Below are positions 25,710 through 33,593 of a stretch of 64,000 nt of DNA, one piece after another (position 1 is the stretch's first letter; each line of letters starts with the position of its first letter). This DNA is from Paenibacillus flagellatus (GTDB lineage Bacteria > Bacillota > Bacilli > Paenibacillales > NBRC-103111). The stretch covers positions 186,001 through 250,000 of the forward strand of contig NZ_QJVJ01000007.1 of assembly GCF_003217775.1 (NCBI RefSeq), written 5' to 3'. The notes under the pieces are model-generated. The model was given only the letters and a program-made list of their open reading frames with translations. It was not told the origin of the DNA and did no database searches. The position numbers and the translations under genes are program-made.

Positions 25710-27224
25710 ATGGCAACGGACGGAAACGCCGCGGGGAGCGGGAAGTCGAAGGTACGCTGGGAGGAGCCGGGAGCCGCTGTCGCGTTCCGGGTGGAGCGTC
25801 GCGCGGCGTGGCTTTCGATCCGGTTCGGTTACGGGAAGCCGCGGACGTGGCGCCAGCTCGTCGTACGCGATCCCGAAGGGCGGATGCGGTACACGCATCT
25901 GGACGTGATCGAGCCGGGCGCCGCGCTGCTGCACCGGGATCCGTATTGGACGAGTCCGACCGCCGTAGCCGGGGACATCGTACCGGGCGAATGGACGATC
26001 GAATTCGTGCGAAGCGTCCCCGGGGAATTCGAGCTCGAATGGGAGATCGGGGACGGAGAGCCGCCGGAGGATATCGTGACCCGGGACGAGGAGCGAGACG
26101 TCTGGTCCGAAGGCGAAGGAGCGGGGAGCCAGGCGGCGCTGAACCGGTACGACTGGAGCGCGTGCAGGGGAGCGCCCGAGCGGCGCTGGTACCGGGGCGA
26201 CCTGCACGGACATACGACGTTGTCGGACGGCCGGTTGTCGCCTCGCGAAATGACGCGCCAGGCCGAGGCGAAGCGGCTCGATTTCTTCTTCGTCACCGAG
26301 CACAACGTATGGCCCGGGAGCTGGCCTCGAGGGCTTCCGCTCGTCATTCCCGGCATCGAATTCACCTCGTTCGGCAAAGGCGACTGGAACGCGCTCGGGC
26401 TGCGGGAGTGGATCGACGGCTGGGGCACCGGAAGCGACGACGGAGGCATGCACAGCCAGGAGGGACAGAACCGGCTGATGGAGGAAGCGGCGGCGCGGGG
26501 GGCGGTGCGAACGTTGAACCATCCGCTGGCCGGCCGGTTCGCATGGCGGTACCCGGATACGCCGCTCGCCTGCATCGATTTGCTCGAACTGTGGAACAGC
26601 CCGACGCGGACGTCGACCCACGCCTTGACCGAGCGGACGATGGAGCTGTGGAATTGGCTCTGGAACGACGGCTACCGGATACCGGGCGTCGGCGGCTCGG
26701 ACACCCATCTGCGGCCCGATGAAAGCTACGAGGAAGGGTGCCCGCCCGATTCGATCGGAGATCCGGTCACCTGCGTGCTGGCCGACCGGCTGTCGCCGGA
26801 GGCGATCGTGGACGGCCTGCGCGCCGGCCGCGTCTACGTCACGCGCGGACCGGAGCTGCAGGTCGCCATCCGGGCCGGAGGTAGCAAGTTCGCGTTCGGC
26901 GATGATTTGACGGAGGCGCTGGACGGCGGGTCCGGGGACGTCAAGGTGCGGTGCGAGCTGACCGTCGCCGGGGCCGCGGGGAAGCGGCTTCGCGTCATCG
27001 AGAACGGAGGCGTCGTCGAGACGAAGGAAATCGCGAGTGATCCGTACCGGTACGAGACGGCGTTTTCGTGGGAAGGCCGGGATTACGTCTGGAGACGGTT
27101 CGAAATCCGCGATGCGGACGACCGGCTGCTTGCTTTCACGAACCCGGTTTCCCGAGGTGCGAAGCGGCACAGTCTGCGTACGTGGGGGCAATTGCTGGAA
27201 CAGGCTGGAATCGTGCTCGATTGA
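25710..27224 (+). CDS. PHP-domain metal hydrolase, CehA/McbA type
   Basis: A 504-residue protein with a PHP phosphoesterase domain (about 163-400). Metal ligands are visible in YRGDLHGHTTLSDG, FFVTEHN, IPGIEFTS, TLNHPLAG and GGSDTH. An N-terminal domain of about 150 residues looks beta-rich, and a C-terminal segment after about 400 forms another beta domain. CehA/McbA-type proteins hydrolyse esters or phosphodiesters; here the gene lies in a sugar-uptake operon, so the substrate may be a phosphodiester- or ester-modified glycan. No signal peptide is seen, so it acts in the cytoplasm. The start has GGGGGAG upstream and is 12 bases from the permease stop. Confidence 0.85.
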   Translation: MATDGNAAGSGKSKVRWEEPGAAVAFRVERRAAWLSIRFGYGKPRTWRQLVVRDPEGRMRYTHLDVIEPGAALLHRDPYWTSPTAVAGDIVPGEWTIEFVRSVPGEFELEWEIGDGEPPEDIVTRDEERDVWSEGEGAGSQAALNRYDWSACRGAPERRWYRGDLHGHTTLSDGRLSPREMTRQAEAKRLDFFFVTEHNVWPGSWPRGLPLVIPGIEFTSFGKGDWNALGLREWIDGWGTGSDDGGMHSQEGQNRLMEEAAARGAVRTLNHPLAGRFAWRYPDTPLACIDLLELWNSPTRTSTHALTERTMELWNWLWNDGYRIPGVGGSDTHLRPDESYEEGCPPDSIGDPVTCVLADRLSPEAIVDGLRAGRVYVTRGPELQVAIRAGGSKFAFGDDLTEALDGGSGDVKVRCELTVAGAAGKRLRVIENGGVVETKEIASDPYRYETAFSWEGRDYVWRRFEIRDADDRLLAFTNPVSRGAKRHSLRTWGQLLEQAGIVLD

Positions 27225-27284
27225 CGGAAAAGATCGGTGCTGGAAGAACTAAGAACAATGAACATAGCGAAGGAAGGGATAGTT

Positions 27285-28073
27285 GTGACCGTATTCATCA
27301 ACATGCTGCCTTACATGAACCGGATCGACGATTGCAAGGAGCTGCTCGACCGCTGGTCCGGCGGACTCGAGCTGTCGATGGACGGACCGAACTGGACGGA
27401 GCCGGTCCATTGGGACGACGAATTTCGGCGGTTCCGGGGGCATCCGGGACCGATCAGCGTCCATTCCCCGATCTGGGAGCTCAATTTGGCGTCGGCCCGC
27501 TTCCCGATGCTCGCGGAATATTCGTATGCCGTCTATAAGGAATGCTTGGCCTGGTCCGCGCATATCGGCGCAGAGCAGGTGGTGCTGCATCCGAGCCTGT
27601 ACTCGACGCCGCTCTTTTTGCGGAAGTCTTCTCAAGCGAGGTCGATCGAAAACTTGAAGCGGCTCGGCGACGACGCCAAGCGGCTCGGAATCGAGCTGGC
27701 CGTCGAGAACGTCGGCTTCCGCGAGGGGGCGCTGTTCGATCAGGACGAGTTCGTCCGGCTGTTCGAGGACATCCCGACGATCACCGCCCTGGTGGACGTG
27801 GGGCACGCCCACATCAACGGCTGGAACACGCCGGAGCTGCTGCGGACGCTCGGCGACCGGCTCGGCGCGGTCCATCTGCACGACAACGACGGCGTCGACG
27901 ACCTGCATCAGCCGATCGGGGAAGGGACGATCGCCTGGGAGCCGATCTGGGAAGTGCTGCGCAGCTTGCGTCATCCGTTCCGGTCCATTATCGAGTATCA
28001 GTTCGACACGCCGGTGGACACCGTGCTGGAGCATGCGGCGATGGTCGAACGGGAGCTCGGCGTACGGGTTTAG
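27285..28073 (+). CDS. Sugar phosphate isomerase/epimerase (TIM barrel)
   Basis: A 262-residue protein of the xylose-isomerase-like TIM barrel (AP endonuclease 2) family. Probable metal ligands lie in IELAVENVG (Glu), ALVDVGHAHINGW (Asp and His), VHLHDNDGVDD (His, Asp) and SIIEYQ (Glu). Members isomerise or epimerise sugars or inositols. I start at the GTG at 27285, which has GGAAGGGA upstream; an ATG at 27258 lacks a ribosome binding site. It is the last gene of the seven-gene operon that begins at 19410 and is followed by a terminator. Confidence 0.87.
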   Translation: MTVFINMLPYMNRIDDCKELLDRWSGGLELSMDGPNWTEPVHWDDEFRRFRGHPGPISVHSPIWELNLASARFPMLAEYSYAVYKECLAWSAHIGAEQVVLHPSLYSTPLFLRKSSQARSIENLKRLGDDAKRLGIELAVENVGFREGALFDQDEFVRLFEDIPTITALVDVGHAHINGWNTPELLRTLGDRLGAVHLHDNDGVDDLHQPIGEGTIAWEPIWEVLRSLRHPFRSIIEYQFDTPVDTVLEHAAMVERELGVRV

Positions 28074-28083
28074 GGGAAGATGG

Positions 28084-28128
28084 GAACGAACCGGCTCTCT
28101 TCGGAGGAGGAAGCCGGGTCGTTTTTTG
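28084..28128 (+). terminator. Terminator of the 19.4-28.1 kb uptake operon
   Basis: AACGAACCGGCT pairs with AGCCGGGTCGTT (one mismatch) around a loop, followed by six T residues. Confidence 0.8.
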
Positions 28129-28296
28129 TTTGAACTTGTGACGCACGTTCATGTCGCGGGTTTTGGAACGGTATAGTTTTAATTACATTAACTTGACCCT
28201 TGATGGATATGAATCCATTGAATAAGATTTTTGTATGTCGCATGGAAATTCGTTTTAGGAAGCGGTGAGACGGACGGAAAAGAAAGCGGATGATCA

Positions 28297-28331
28297 AGCC
28301 TCCTGAAAGAAAAATTGATATTCAGGAGGCT
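28297..28331 (+). promoter_or_regulatory. Hairpin sequestering the ribosome binding site of the MFS exporter
   Basis: AGCCTCCTGAA (28297-28307) is a perfect 11-base complement of TTCAGGAGGCT (28321-28331), which contains the AGGAGG of the gene starting at 28337. The loop is 13 bases. When folded, the stem hides the ribosome binding site. Two short upstream frames could be leaders: ATG at 28203 (21 codons) and GTG at 28265, whose 13 codons end with a TGA inside the left arm of the stem; neither has a strong ribosome binding site. A TATAGT at 28172-28177 may be the -10. Confidence 0.7.
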
Positions 28332-28336
28332 ATAAA

Positions 28337-29812
28337 ATGAAAGTACCTATGAACGGCGCGTCATCCGGGCCAGGCCGGAATCCGGCCTCGAAAGCGCTTC
28401 TGTTGGTCGTGTTCGCACTATCCGTTTTGGTTGCCGCTATAACCGTGGATATGGTCACCCCCGTTCTTCCTCTAGTAAGGGAACAATTTGCGGCAACGGA
28501 AGCGCAAATCAGCTGGGTCGTGAGCGGGGTCGCCCTGGTTCTGGCGGTCGGCGTTCCGCTGTATGGGCGCTTGTCCGATGTCATCGAGCTAAGAAGCCTG
28601 TATGGCTCCGCCGTAGCTCTCTTATCGGCCGGTTGCCTGTTGTGTGCTGTCGCGCCGACTCTTCCCGTTCTAGTGCTCGGACGTATGATTCAAGGCGCGG
28701 GGATGGCGGCGATTCCGGTCCTTTCGATCGTCGCCGTATCAACGTTATGGCCGCCGGGCAAACGGGGAGGAGCGCTCGGGGTAATCTCCGGCAGCATCGG
28801 CGTCGGAACGGCCGGAGGACCTATCTTCGGAGGCGCGATCGGACAATGGGCGGGCTGGCCGTCCTTGTTTTGGATCACCTTCGTCCTGACGATCTTCATT
28901 CTGATCGTTGCGCTGCGCGTGCTGCCGTCGATTGGCTTAAAGTCGCCGGACGGTCGTCGGCGCAACATCGACTATGGCGGAGGGGCGCTGCTGGGCCTTG
29001 CAACGGGACTTCTGTTGTTCGCCGTAACCCAAGGGGGGATGAGCGGCTTCGCTTCCTTCCCTTCGATCGGTTCGTTTATCGGCTCGCTTCTAGCGGGGAT
29101 TGCATTCGTGTGGCGGTCTGTCTCCATAGCGGAGCCGTTCGTCCCCTTGGCCTTGTTCCGCAACCGATACTATGTGTGCTCCATCCTGGTGGCCGTATTT
29201 ACCATGTTCGCCTATTTCGCCGTTCTGGTGTTCGTCCCCCTCATGGTTGTGGAAGTGAACGGGCTCTCCGCGGGACAAGCCGGGTGGACCTTGCTCCCGG
29301 GAGGGGCGGCGGTTGCGATCTTGTCGCCGTTTGTCGGCCGCATATCGGATCGGATCGGGACAAGAAGGCTGATCGTCGCCGGCGTGACGGTCATGGGCCT
29401 GTCCACCTTCTACTTGTCGACGGTGGCCTCCGGCGCGTCCCCGGCCCTTGTGGCTATAGGCGTTTTGTTCGCGGGGATCGCGTTCGCACTGACGGCTTCT
29501 CCCGCTAATAACGCGGCTGCAAGCGCACTGAAGCAAGATCAGGTCGGCATCGGCATCGGATTGTTCCAAGGTGCTTTATACCTTGGAGCGGGCGTCGGAG
29601 CAGGCATCCTGGGGGCGCTGCTGTCTGCGCGCCAAGAAGCCTCCGAATCGTGGAACCCGTTGTACCATTTGGAGGCTGTAAACTATTCGGACGCATTTTT
29701 GGCCGCGACCGGCTGCGTTTTGATGGCCTGGATCGCAGCCTGGGGCTTGCGCAAGGACGGCTTACTTTTCCTGGAAAAACGAAAAAAGCCCGCTATAATG
29801 GGCAGAGGTTAA
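28337..29812 (+). CDS. MFS exporter, DHA2 (14-helix drug/proton antiporter) type
   Basis: A 491-residue membrane protein with about 14 hydrophobic helices. The first helix has VDMVTPVLPL, motif A is YGRLSDVIELRSLYG, and motif C is GVGTAGGPIFGG, the antiporter signature of DHA2 proteins such as TetA(L) and related multidrug pumps. It is predicted to expel a toxic compound in exchange for protons. Its ribosome binding site is embedded in a perfect hairpin, an arrangement seen in drug-inducible resistance genes, so translation may be induced by the compound it exports. It is monocistronic. Confidence 0.92.
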   Translation: MKVPMNGASSGPGRNPASKALLLVVFALSVLVAAITVDMVTPVLPLVREQFAATEAQISWVVSGVALVLAVGVPLYGRLSDVIELRSLYGSAVALLSAGCLLCAVAPTLPVLVLGRMIQGAGMAAIPVLSIVAVSTLWPPGKRGGALGVISGSIGVGTAGGPIFGGAIGQWAGWPSLFWITFVLTIFILIVALRVLPSIGLKSPDGRRRNIDYGGGALLGLATGLLLFAVTQGGMSGFASFPSIGSFIGSLLAGIAFVWRSVSIAEPFVPLALFRNRYYVCSILVAVFTMFAYFAVLVFVPLMVVEVNGLSAGQAGWTLLPGGAAVAILSPFVGRISDRIGTRRLIVAGVTVMGLSTFYLSTVASGASPALVAIGVLFAGIAFALTASPANNAAASALKQDQVGIGIGLFQGALYLGAGVGAGILGALLSARQEASESWNPLYHLEAVNYSDAFLAATGCVLMAWIAAWGLRKDGLLFLEKRKKPAIMGRG

Positions 29813-29960
29813 CTCGATCGCCTGACCTAGCGGCGCTAAGTCCGACACCCGCGACTTGCCGGTAAGCTCGTCGGGGTCGTATGAGAATATTTGTTTTGGG
29901 AACTGCGCAGCATACTCGGTCCGAAGCCTCGCTCAAGCGCTCCATACGAATGCAACGGAT

Positions 29961-29995
29961 AAGAGCCGCTACCTGAATCGGCAGGTGCGGCTCTT
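29961..29995. terminator. Hairpin between convergent genes
   Basis: AAGAGCCGC-T-ACCTG pairs with CAGGT-GCGGCTCTT with one unpaired base. It separates the MFS gene from the convergent methyltransferase gene. No clear T-run follows on either strand; 29813-30051 holds nothing else recognisable. Confidence 0.55.
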
Positions 29996-30051
29996 CTGCT
30001 GCCTATCGGCGGATTCGGAGGCCGTCACGGTAAAGCATCCGGCGAACGCCT

Positions 30052-31005
30052 CTACCGGATGCGGATTACCCGCGTTGCCTCGAGCGCACCGACCACAGGC
30101 TGCGTTTCGATCCGGAAACGCGGATCGCGGGCAAGCGGTTCTTCCATAAAGGGTAGTCCCGGTGCATAAGCGAAGCAGCCGCCGGGCCGGAGGGAGCGGA
30201 CGATGTTCATGTAGGCTCGGGCGTAGTCCTCCGCCAGACCGTCCTTGCGCAGATGGTGGTGGCGAAAATGGTTCGAGAACGCCATGTGCGAAATGACGGT
30301 TCCCCAAACACCGGTCCCGTAATCCGCGTACAGCCAGTCCGCAGACGACCATGCGGCGCCGCATTCGACCTCCCAGCGATCGAGACCGCTGGCGGCGAGA
30401 CCGTATTCGCGCAAATACCGGATGAGCCTCGCTTGCGCCCCGCACCCGATATCGAGAATGGGCTGGAGCAAGCGGTCCTCATGTAGGCCGAGCACGTTCA
30501 GCTGCAGCTCCGGCGAATATTCCGCGTAAGCGATCGGCGGAATATGCGGACTGCGGGCATAGGCACGAAACAGCTCCGTCCCGTTCGTTCGGCTCAGGAA
30601 CGAGCGCAGCCGCGCGTAATGACATCGAAAGCATTCGACCAGGTCCCGTTCCGCCAAAAACTCGCGGCGGACGAGCGTCCCGCATATCTCCTGCAGCGAG
30701 CGCCTGTACAACCGCTCAAGCTCGGCATGATGCGCAGCTTGAAAATGAACGTAGGGGTTCGCCTTCATGAAGCTCGTCATGCACGATCGGGCCAGCTTTC
30801 GAAGCAGAGGTCGGAGGTCGTCCGCTTCGGCCGCGGAACGAACCCAATCGACGAAGCGGCCCCCGTGTTTCTGCAGAAATCGCACCGTATGTTCGGCGGG
30901 GGTCAACGGCGGTTCCCCGTCCGGTTTCTCGTAGAACAAGCTTTTTCCTTCGTTATGAACGAACTGCCGCTCCAGCAGCTTCTCGAAGCGGATAGAGATC
31001 GACAT
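30052..31005 (-). CDS. Methyltransferase-like protein
   Basis: A 317-residue protein whose C-terminal half has a class I SAM-methyltransferase fold: ILDIGCGAQARLIRYLREYG is motif I, SGLDRWEVECGAAW the acidic loop region and YMNIVRSLRPGGCFAYAPGL the post-motif strand. The N-terminal half (about 1-150) is helical, Arg-rich and not recognised. Substrate is unknown. I start at the ATG at 31005; a GTG four codons upstream is equally possible, and no strong ribosome binding site supports either. It lies 130 bases downstream of the phosphatase gene and may be transcribed separately. Confidence 0.7.
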   Translation of the reverse strand: MSISIRFEKLLERQFVHNEGKSLFYEKPDGEPPLTPAEHTVRFLQKHGGRFVDWVRSAAEADDLRPLLRKLARSCMTSFMKANPYVHFQAAHHAELERLYRRSLQEICGTLVRREFLAERDLVECFRCHYARLRSFLSRTNGTELFRAYARSPHIPPIAYAEYSPELQLNVLGLHEDRLLQPILDIGCGAQARLIRYLREYGLAASGLDRWEVECGAAWSSADWLYADYGTGVWGTVISHMAFSNHFRHHHLRKDGLAEDYARAYMNIVRSLRPGGCFAYAPGLPFMEEPLARDPRFRIETQPVVGALEATRVIRIR

Positions 31006-31135
31006 CGGTAGGACCACGCCGCTTTCATCGGAAAATAGTCATAAGACAGTATACGGGAGATCGCCCCCGATAGGCAAACAAGGGGACGTCGCCGCACCGC
31101 ACGGCGACCCGTTCCGAATCGGCGGCCCCAAGCCT

Positions 31136-31705
31136 CTAGCTCCACCGTCTCTCGACGCTCTCGAGCCGGCTGCCGTCGAACGTCAGCTTATAGATGTCGG
31201 GCATCGATGTCGATTTCCAGAAGTCGAACCCGAACCGTTCGTCGTAATGATTCAGGATGATCGTCATGATGTTGCCGTGCGTGCCGATGACGATGGTGCG
31301 CCCTCGGTGTCGTTCCAGCAGCTTCTCGATAACGGGGATCGTCCGACGCTGTGCCTGACGCGTCGATTCGCCGCCCTCGAGTGCGAATTCTTTGTCTGTA
31401 AAGGATCGCCGGATCGCCTCGACCAGCACGTCCCACGGGGCCTCGCGGTCGAGTCCTAATATCGCGCGCTCGGCGAGCTCCTCGTATTCGACGATGTCGA
31501 GGTTCTTTTGCTCCGCCGCGTATTGAATCGTCATCTTCGCGCGGGCGTACGGACTTGAAACCATTTCGTGGACATCGACGGAGGCGAGAAGGGAGGCGAC
31601 CCGCTTCGCATCCTCGACGCCCTTCGCCGAAAGCCCCCGTGTTCTCTCTTCGCCGAACACGAAGGGGGCTTCGGCGTGCCGGACCATATAGATCGTCGTT
31701 TTCAT
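31136..31705 (-). CDS. Histidine phosphatase family protein
   Basis: A 189-residue member of the phosphoglycerate-mutase-like phosphatases. The catalytic motif is VRHAEAP with His10 as the phosphorylated residue, and the second active-site His lies in IVIGTHGN. The region between (EFALEGGESTRQAQRRTIPV) is usual for broad-specificity phosphatases. Substrate is unknown. AAGGAG precedes the ATG, which overlaps the stop of the short VOC remnant upstream, so translation is probably coupled. It is the last clear member of the minus-strand VOC operon. Confidence 0.92.
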   Translation of the reverse strand: MKTTIYMVRHAEAPFVFGEERTRGLSAKGVEDAKRVASLLASVDVHEMVSSPYARAKMTIQYAAEQKNLDIVEYEELAERAILGLDREAPWDVLVEAIRRSFTDKEFALEGGESTRQAQRRTIPVIEKLLERHRGRTIVIGTHGNIMTIILNHYDERFGFDFWKSTSMPDIYKLTFDGSRLESVERRWS

Positions 31706-31785
31706 AGAGTCTCCTTACTCCAATCCTCGATATCGTTCCCGTCCGGGTCGTAGAACGAGAACGACTTAGGCCGCGGCTTGCACAT
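31702..31785 (-). pseudogene. C-terminal remnant of a VOC (glyoxalase-fold) gene
   Basis: A 27-codon frame encodes KSFSFYDPDGNDIEDWSK, the last strand of a VOC domain (compare FYDPDGHLLCVNQG in the neighbouring gene). The rest of the domain is missing. It starts with ATG preceded by AAGGA and ends in a TGA overlapping the phosphatase start, so it may now serve only to couple translation. Confidence 0.65.
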
Positions 31786-31787
31786 GG

Positions 31788-32960
31788 CTACATTCCTTGA
31801 TTCACGCATAGGAGATGTCCGTCCGGGTCGTAAAACTTCACGTACCTGCCGCACGGCTCGACGAAGTAAGGCTCCGCCTCGATGCGGGCGCCCGCCTTCA
31901 GAAGCCGCTTGTGAAGCGAACGGATGTCGCGGCTGTGCAGCTCCAGTCCGTGCACCGGCTTGCCGCCATGCGACCAGTGGCCGGTCTTGAACTCCGACTC
32001 CGCGACTTCGAGCAGGTGCAGCCCCGGCCCGCCGCCCGATCTCGTCCGCAGAAACGCATGTTCCGCGACGGGCCGCTCCGGATGCTCCGGCACGAATCCG
32101 AGCACCTCCGTATAGAAGGCGACCGCGCGCCGAAGATCCGTAACGGGAAGCTGCACCAGCGTGTAGCCGTCGATCTCCCCCTCCGTGCTTTGGCACACCA
32201 TCACCAGGTTGCCGTCGGGATCCCGAAGCGTGAAAAAGGACACGTCGCCGTGGCGCTCGATCGGCTGAAAGACGCTCATTCCGCGCGAGGCCGCATGCGC
32301 GTATGCGGCATCGATGTCGGTGCAATCGAACATGAGCGGAATTTCGAACGTTTCGCCCCGGCGCGCCCGGTTATCGTCGAGCATCAGGTCGGCGCCCCGG
32401 ACGTTCGGAATCACATAAATAGAGTCGTCCGTCTCCTCCGCACGCAGCGGCACGTCGAGCAGTTCGCTGATCCAGGCGGCCGAAGCCTTCATATCCCGCA
32501 CGTTGATAAAAACGCCGCCGATTCGGGGACGAACGGGACTTGCGCTGTCGGGCGCCGGTTTCCCGTCATCGCCGTCCTCCGGCCGGCCCACCCTATACAC
32601 CCGGCCGTCCGGGGCGCGGAAGTCGAAAAACGCCGTTCCCGGGCCGCGCACCGGCTCGGACAGCGGCTCCGCCTTCGTCCGGATATAGTCGTAGGCCGCG
32701 TCGATATCGTCGCACGCCAGCATGACGAGCGGCTGCGGCGCCGCACGTTTTCCGGGATCGGGTTCGTCGAACGAGCCGTTGTCGAGTACAAGCGCGGTCC
32801 CCGGCAATTCGAACCGGTAAACCGGACCGCGGTTCAACCGCTCCTCCGCGACCGGCCATCCGAGCAATTCGCCGTACCATTCCGCCGAGCGCCTCAAGTC
32901 CGCCGCGTGCATGAAGACGGCGGCGATCCGTTTGTGCAGGGGGATCTGCGTTTTGTTCAT
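31788..32960 (-). CDS. Triple VOC (glyoxalase/bleomycin-resistance fold) protein
   Basis: A 390-residue protein made of three VOC modules at about 6-125, 145-262 and 268-390. Each begins with a strand pattern such as FMHAADLRRSAEWYGELLGW, FINVRDMKASAAWISELLDV or LPVTDLRRAVAFYTEVLGF, and ends with a DPDG or APDG turn. Paired VOC modules usually form one metal or ligand site, so an odd number leaves one module unpaired unless the protein dimerises. Reaction is unknown; candidates are glyoxalase, dioxygenase or antibiotic binding. It follows the single-domain VOC gene by six bases. AAGGAGG precedes the ATG. Confidence 0.88.
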   Translation of the reverse strand: MNKTQIPLHKRIAAVFMHAADLRRSAEWYGELLGWPVAEERLNRGPVYRFELPGTALVLDNGSFDEPDPGKRAAPQPLVMLACDDIDAAYDYIRTKAEPLSEPVRGPGTAFFDFRAPDGRVYRVGRPEDGDDGKPAPDSASPVRPRIGGVFINVRDMKASAAWISELLDVPLRAEETDDSIYVIPNVRGADLMLDDNRARRGETFEIPLMFDCTDIDAAYAHAASRGMSVFQPIERHGDVSFFTLRDPDGNLVMVCQSTEGEIDGYTLVQLPVTDLRRAVAFYTEVLGFVPEHPERPVAEHAFLRTRSGGGPGLHLLEVAESEFKTGHWSHGGKPVHGLELHSRDIRSLHKRLLKAGARIEAEPYFVEPCGRYVKFYDPDGHLLCVNQGM

Positions 32961-32966
32961 TGTGAT

Positions 32967-33368
32967 TTACGCCTCCTTGTCGTTCGTTCGGATCGGGGGT
33001 TGGTGCACGTCGAACATATTACCGAACGGATCGTAAAACGTGAAAAACAGCCCGACCCGCCCTTCATCCTGCAGGGCTCCGACCTTCGCGCCCAGTCCCA
33101 GCAAATAGTCGCGAAACCCGCCGATGTCGCGAACCCGAAACCCGATCGTATAATGGTCCTCCCCGTCGACCAGGAAAGTGGCCGCCGTCTCGTCGGCCGT
33201 CCGGACCAAAAACAAGCTCGGTCCCGTCGAAAACTCGACGATGGCCAAGGCGTTGTTCCTCAAGCCGAGCCGGGCGCCCAGCTTGCCGCAATACCAATCG
33301 ACCGCCGCATCCAGATCGGGGACCGGAATTTCGTTGTACTCGATCCCGTCGATAAACCGATTCTCCAT
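32967..33368 (-). CDS. Single-domain VOC family protein
   Basis: A 133-residue VOC protein with the usual four-strand repeats (YNEIPVPDLDAAVDWYCGKL; VGLFFTFYDPFGNMFDVHQP). The start at 33368 has GGAGG six bases upstream; an ATG two codons earlier abuts the same site. It heads the minus-strand operon with the triple VOC protein and the phosphatase, and is divergent from the AraC sensor-regulator at 33594. Confidence 0.88.
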   Translation of the reverse strand: MENRFIDGIEYNEIPVPDLDAAVDWYCGKLGARLGLRNNALAIVEFSTGPSLFLVRTADETAATFLVDGEDHYTIGFRVRDIGGFRDYLLGLGAKVGALQDEGRVGLFFTFYDPFGNMFDVHQPPIRTNDKEA

Positions 33369-33450
33369 ACGCATCCTCCATTCTCGCTACCTGCTACAAA
33401 TAACGGAAACGGCAATCCCAACCATACGGCCGGCCCGGTTCGATAGACGA

Positions 33451-33491
33451 GAAAAATGAATATTGCGGGAAGCGATCCCCCGCGGTATGGT
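33451..33491 (+). promoter_or_regulatory. Shared upstream element A with TATGGT
   Basis: GAAAAATGAATATTG at 33451 is followed, 35 bases after its first base, by TATGGT (33486-33491). The same element and spacing recur at 36014, and a close variant at 42354. It lies about 100 bases upstream of the AraC sensor-regulator gene, so it may be the binding site through which that protein controls itself. A second possible -10, TACAAT, is nearer the gene at 33551. Confidence 0.6.
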
Positions 33492-33593
33492 ATATGCACC
33501 TCAATCCCGGGTTGCCGGCTTCCGTATGTTCATTCCGAGTGATACCGATTACAATAGTTGGATAAGTCCGTCGATGGATAGGAGCGGCGCGTC

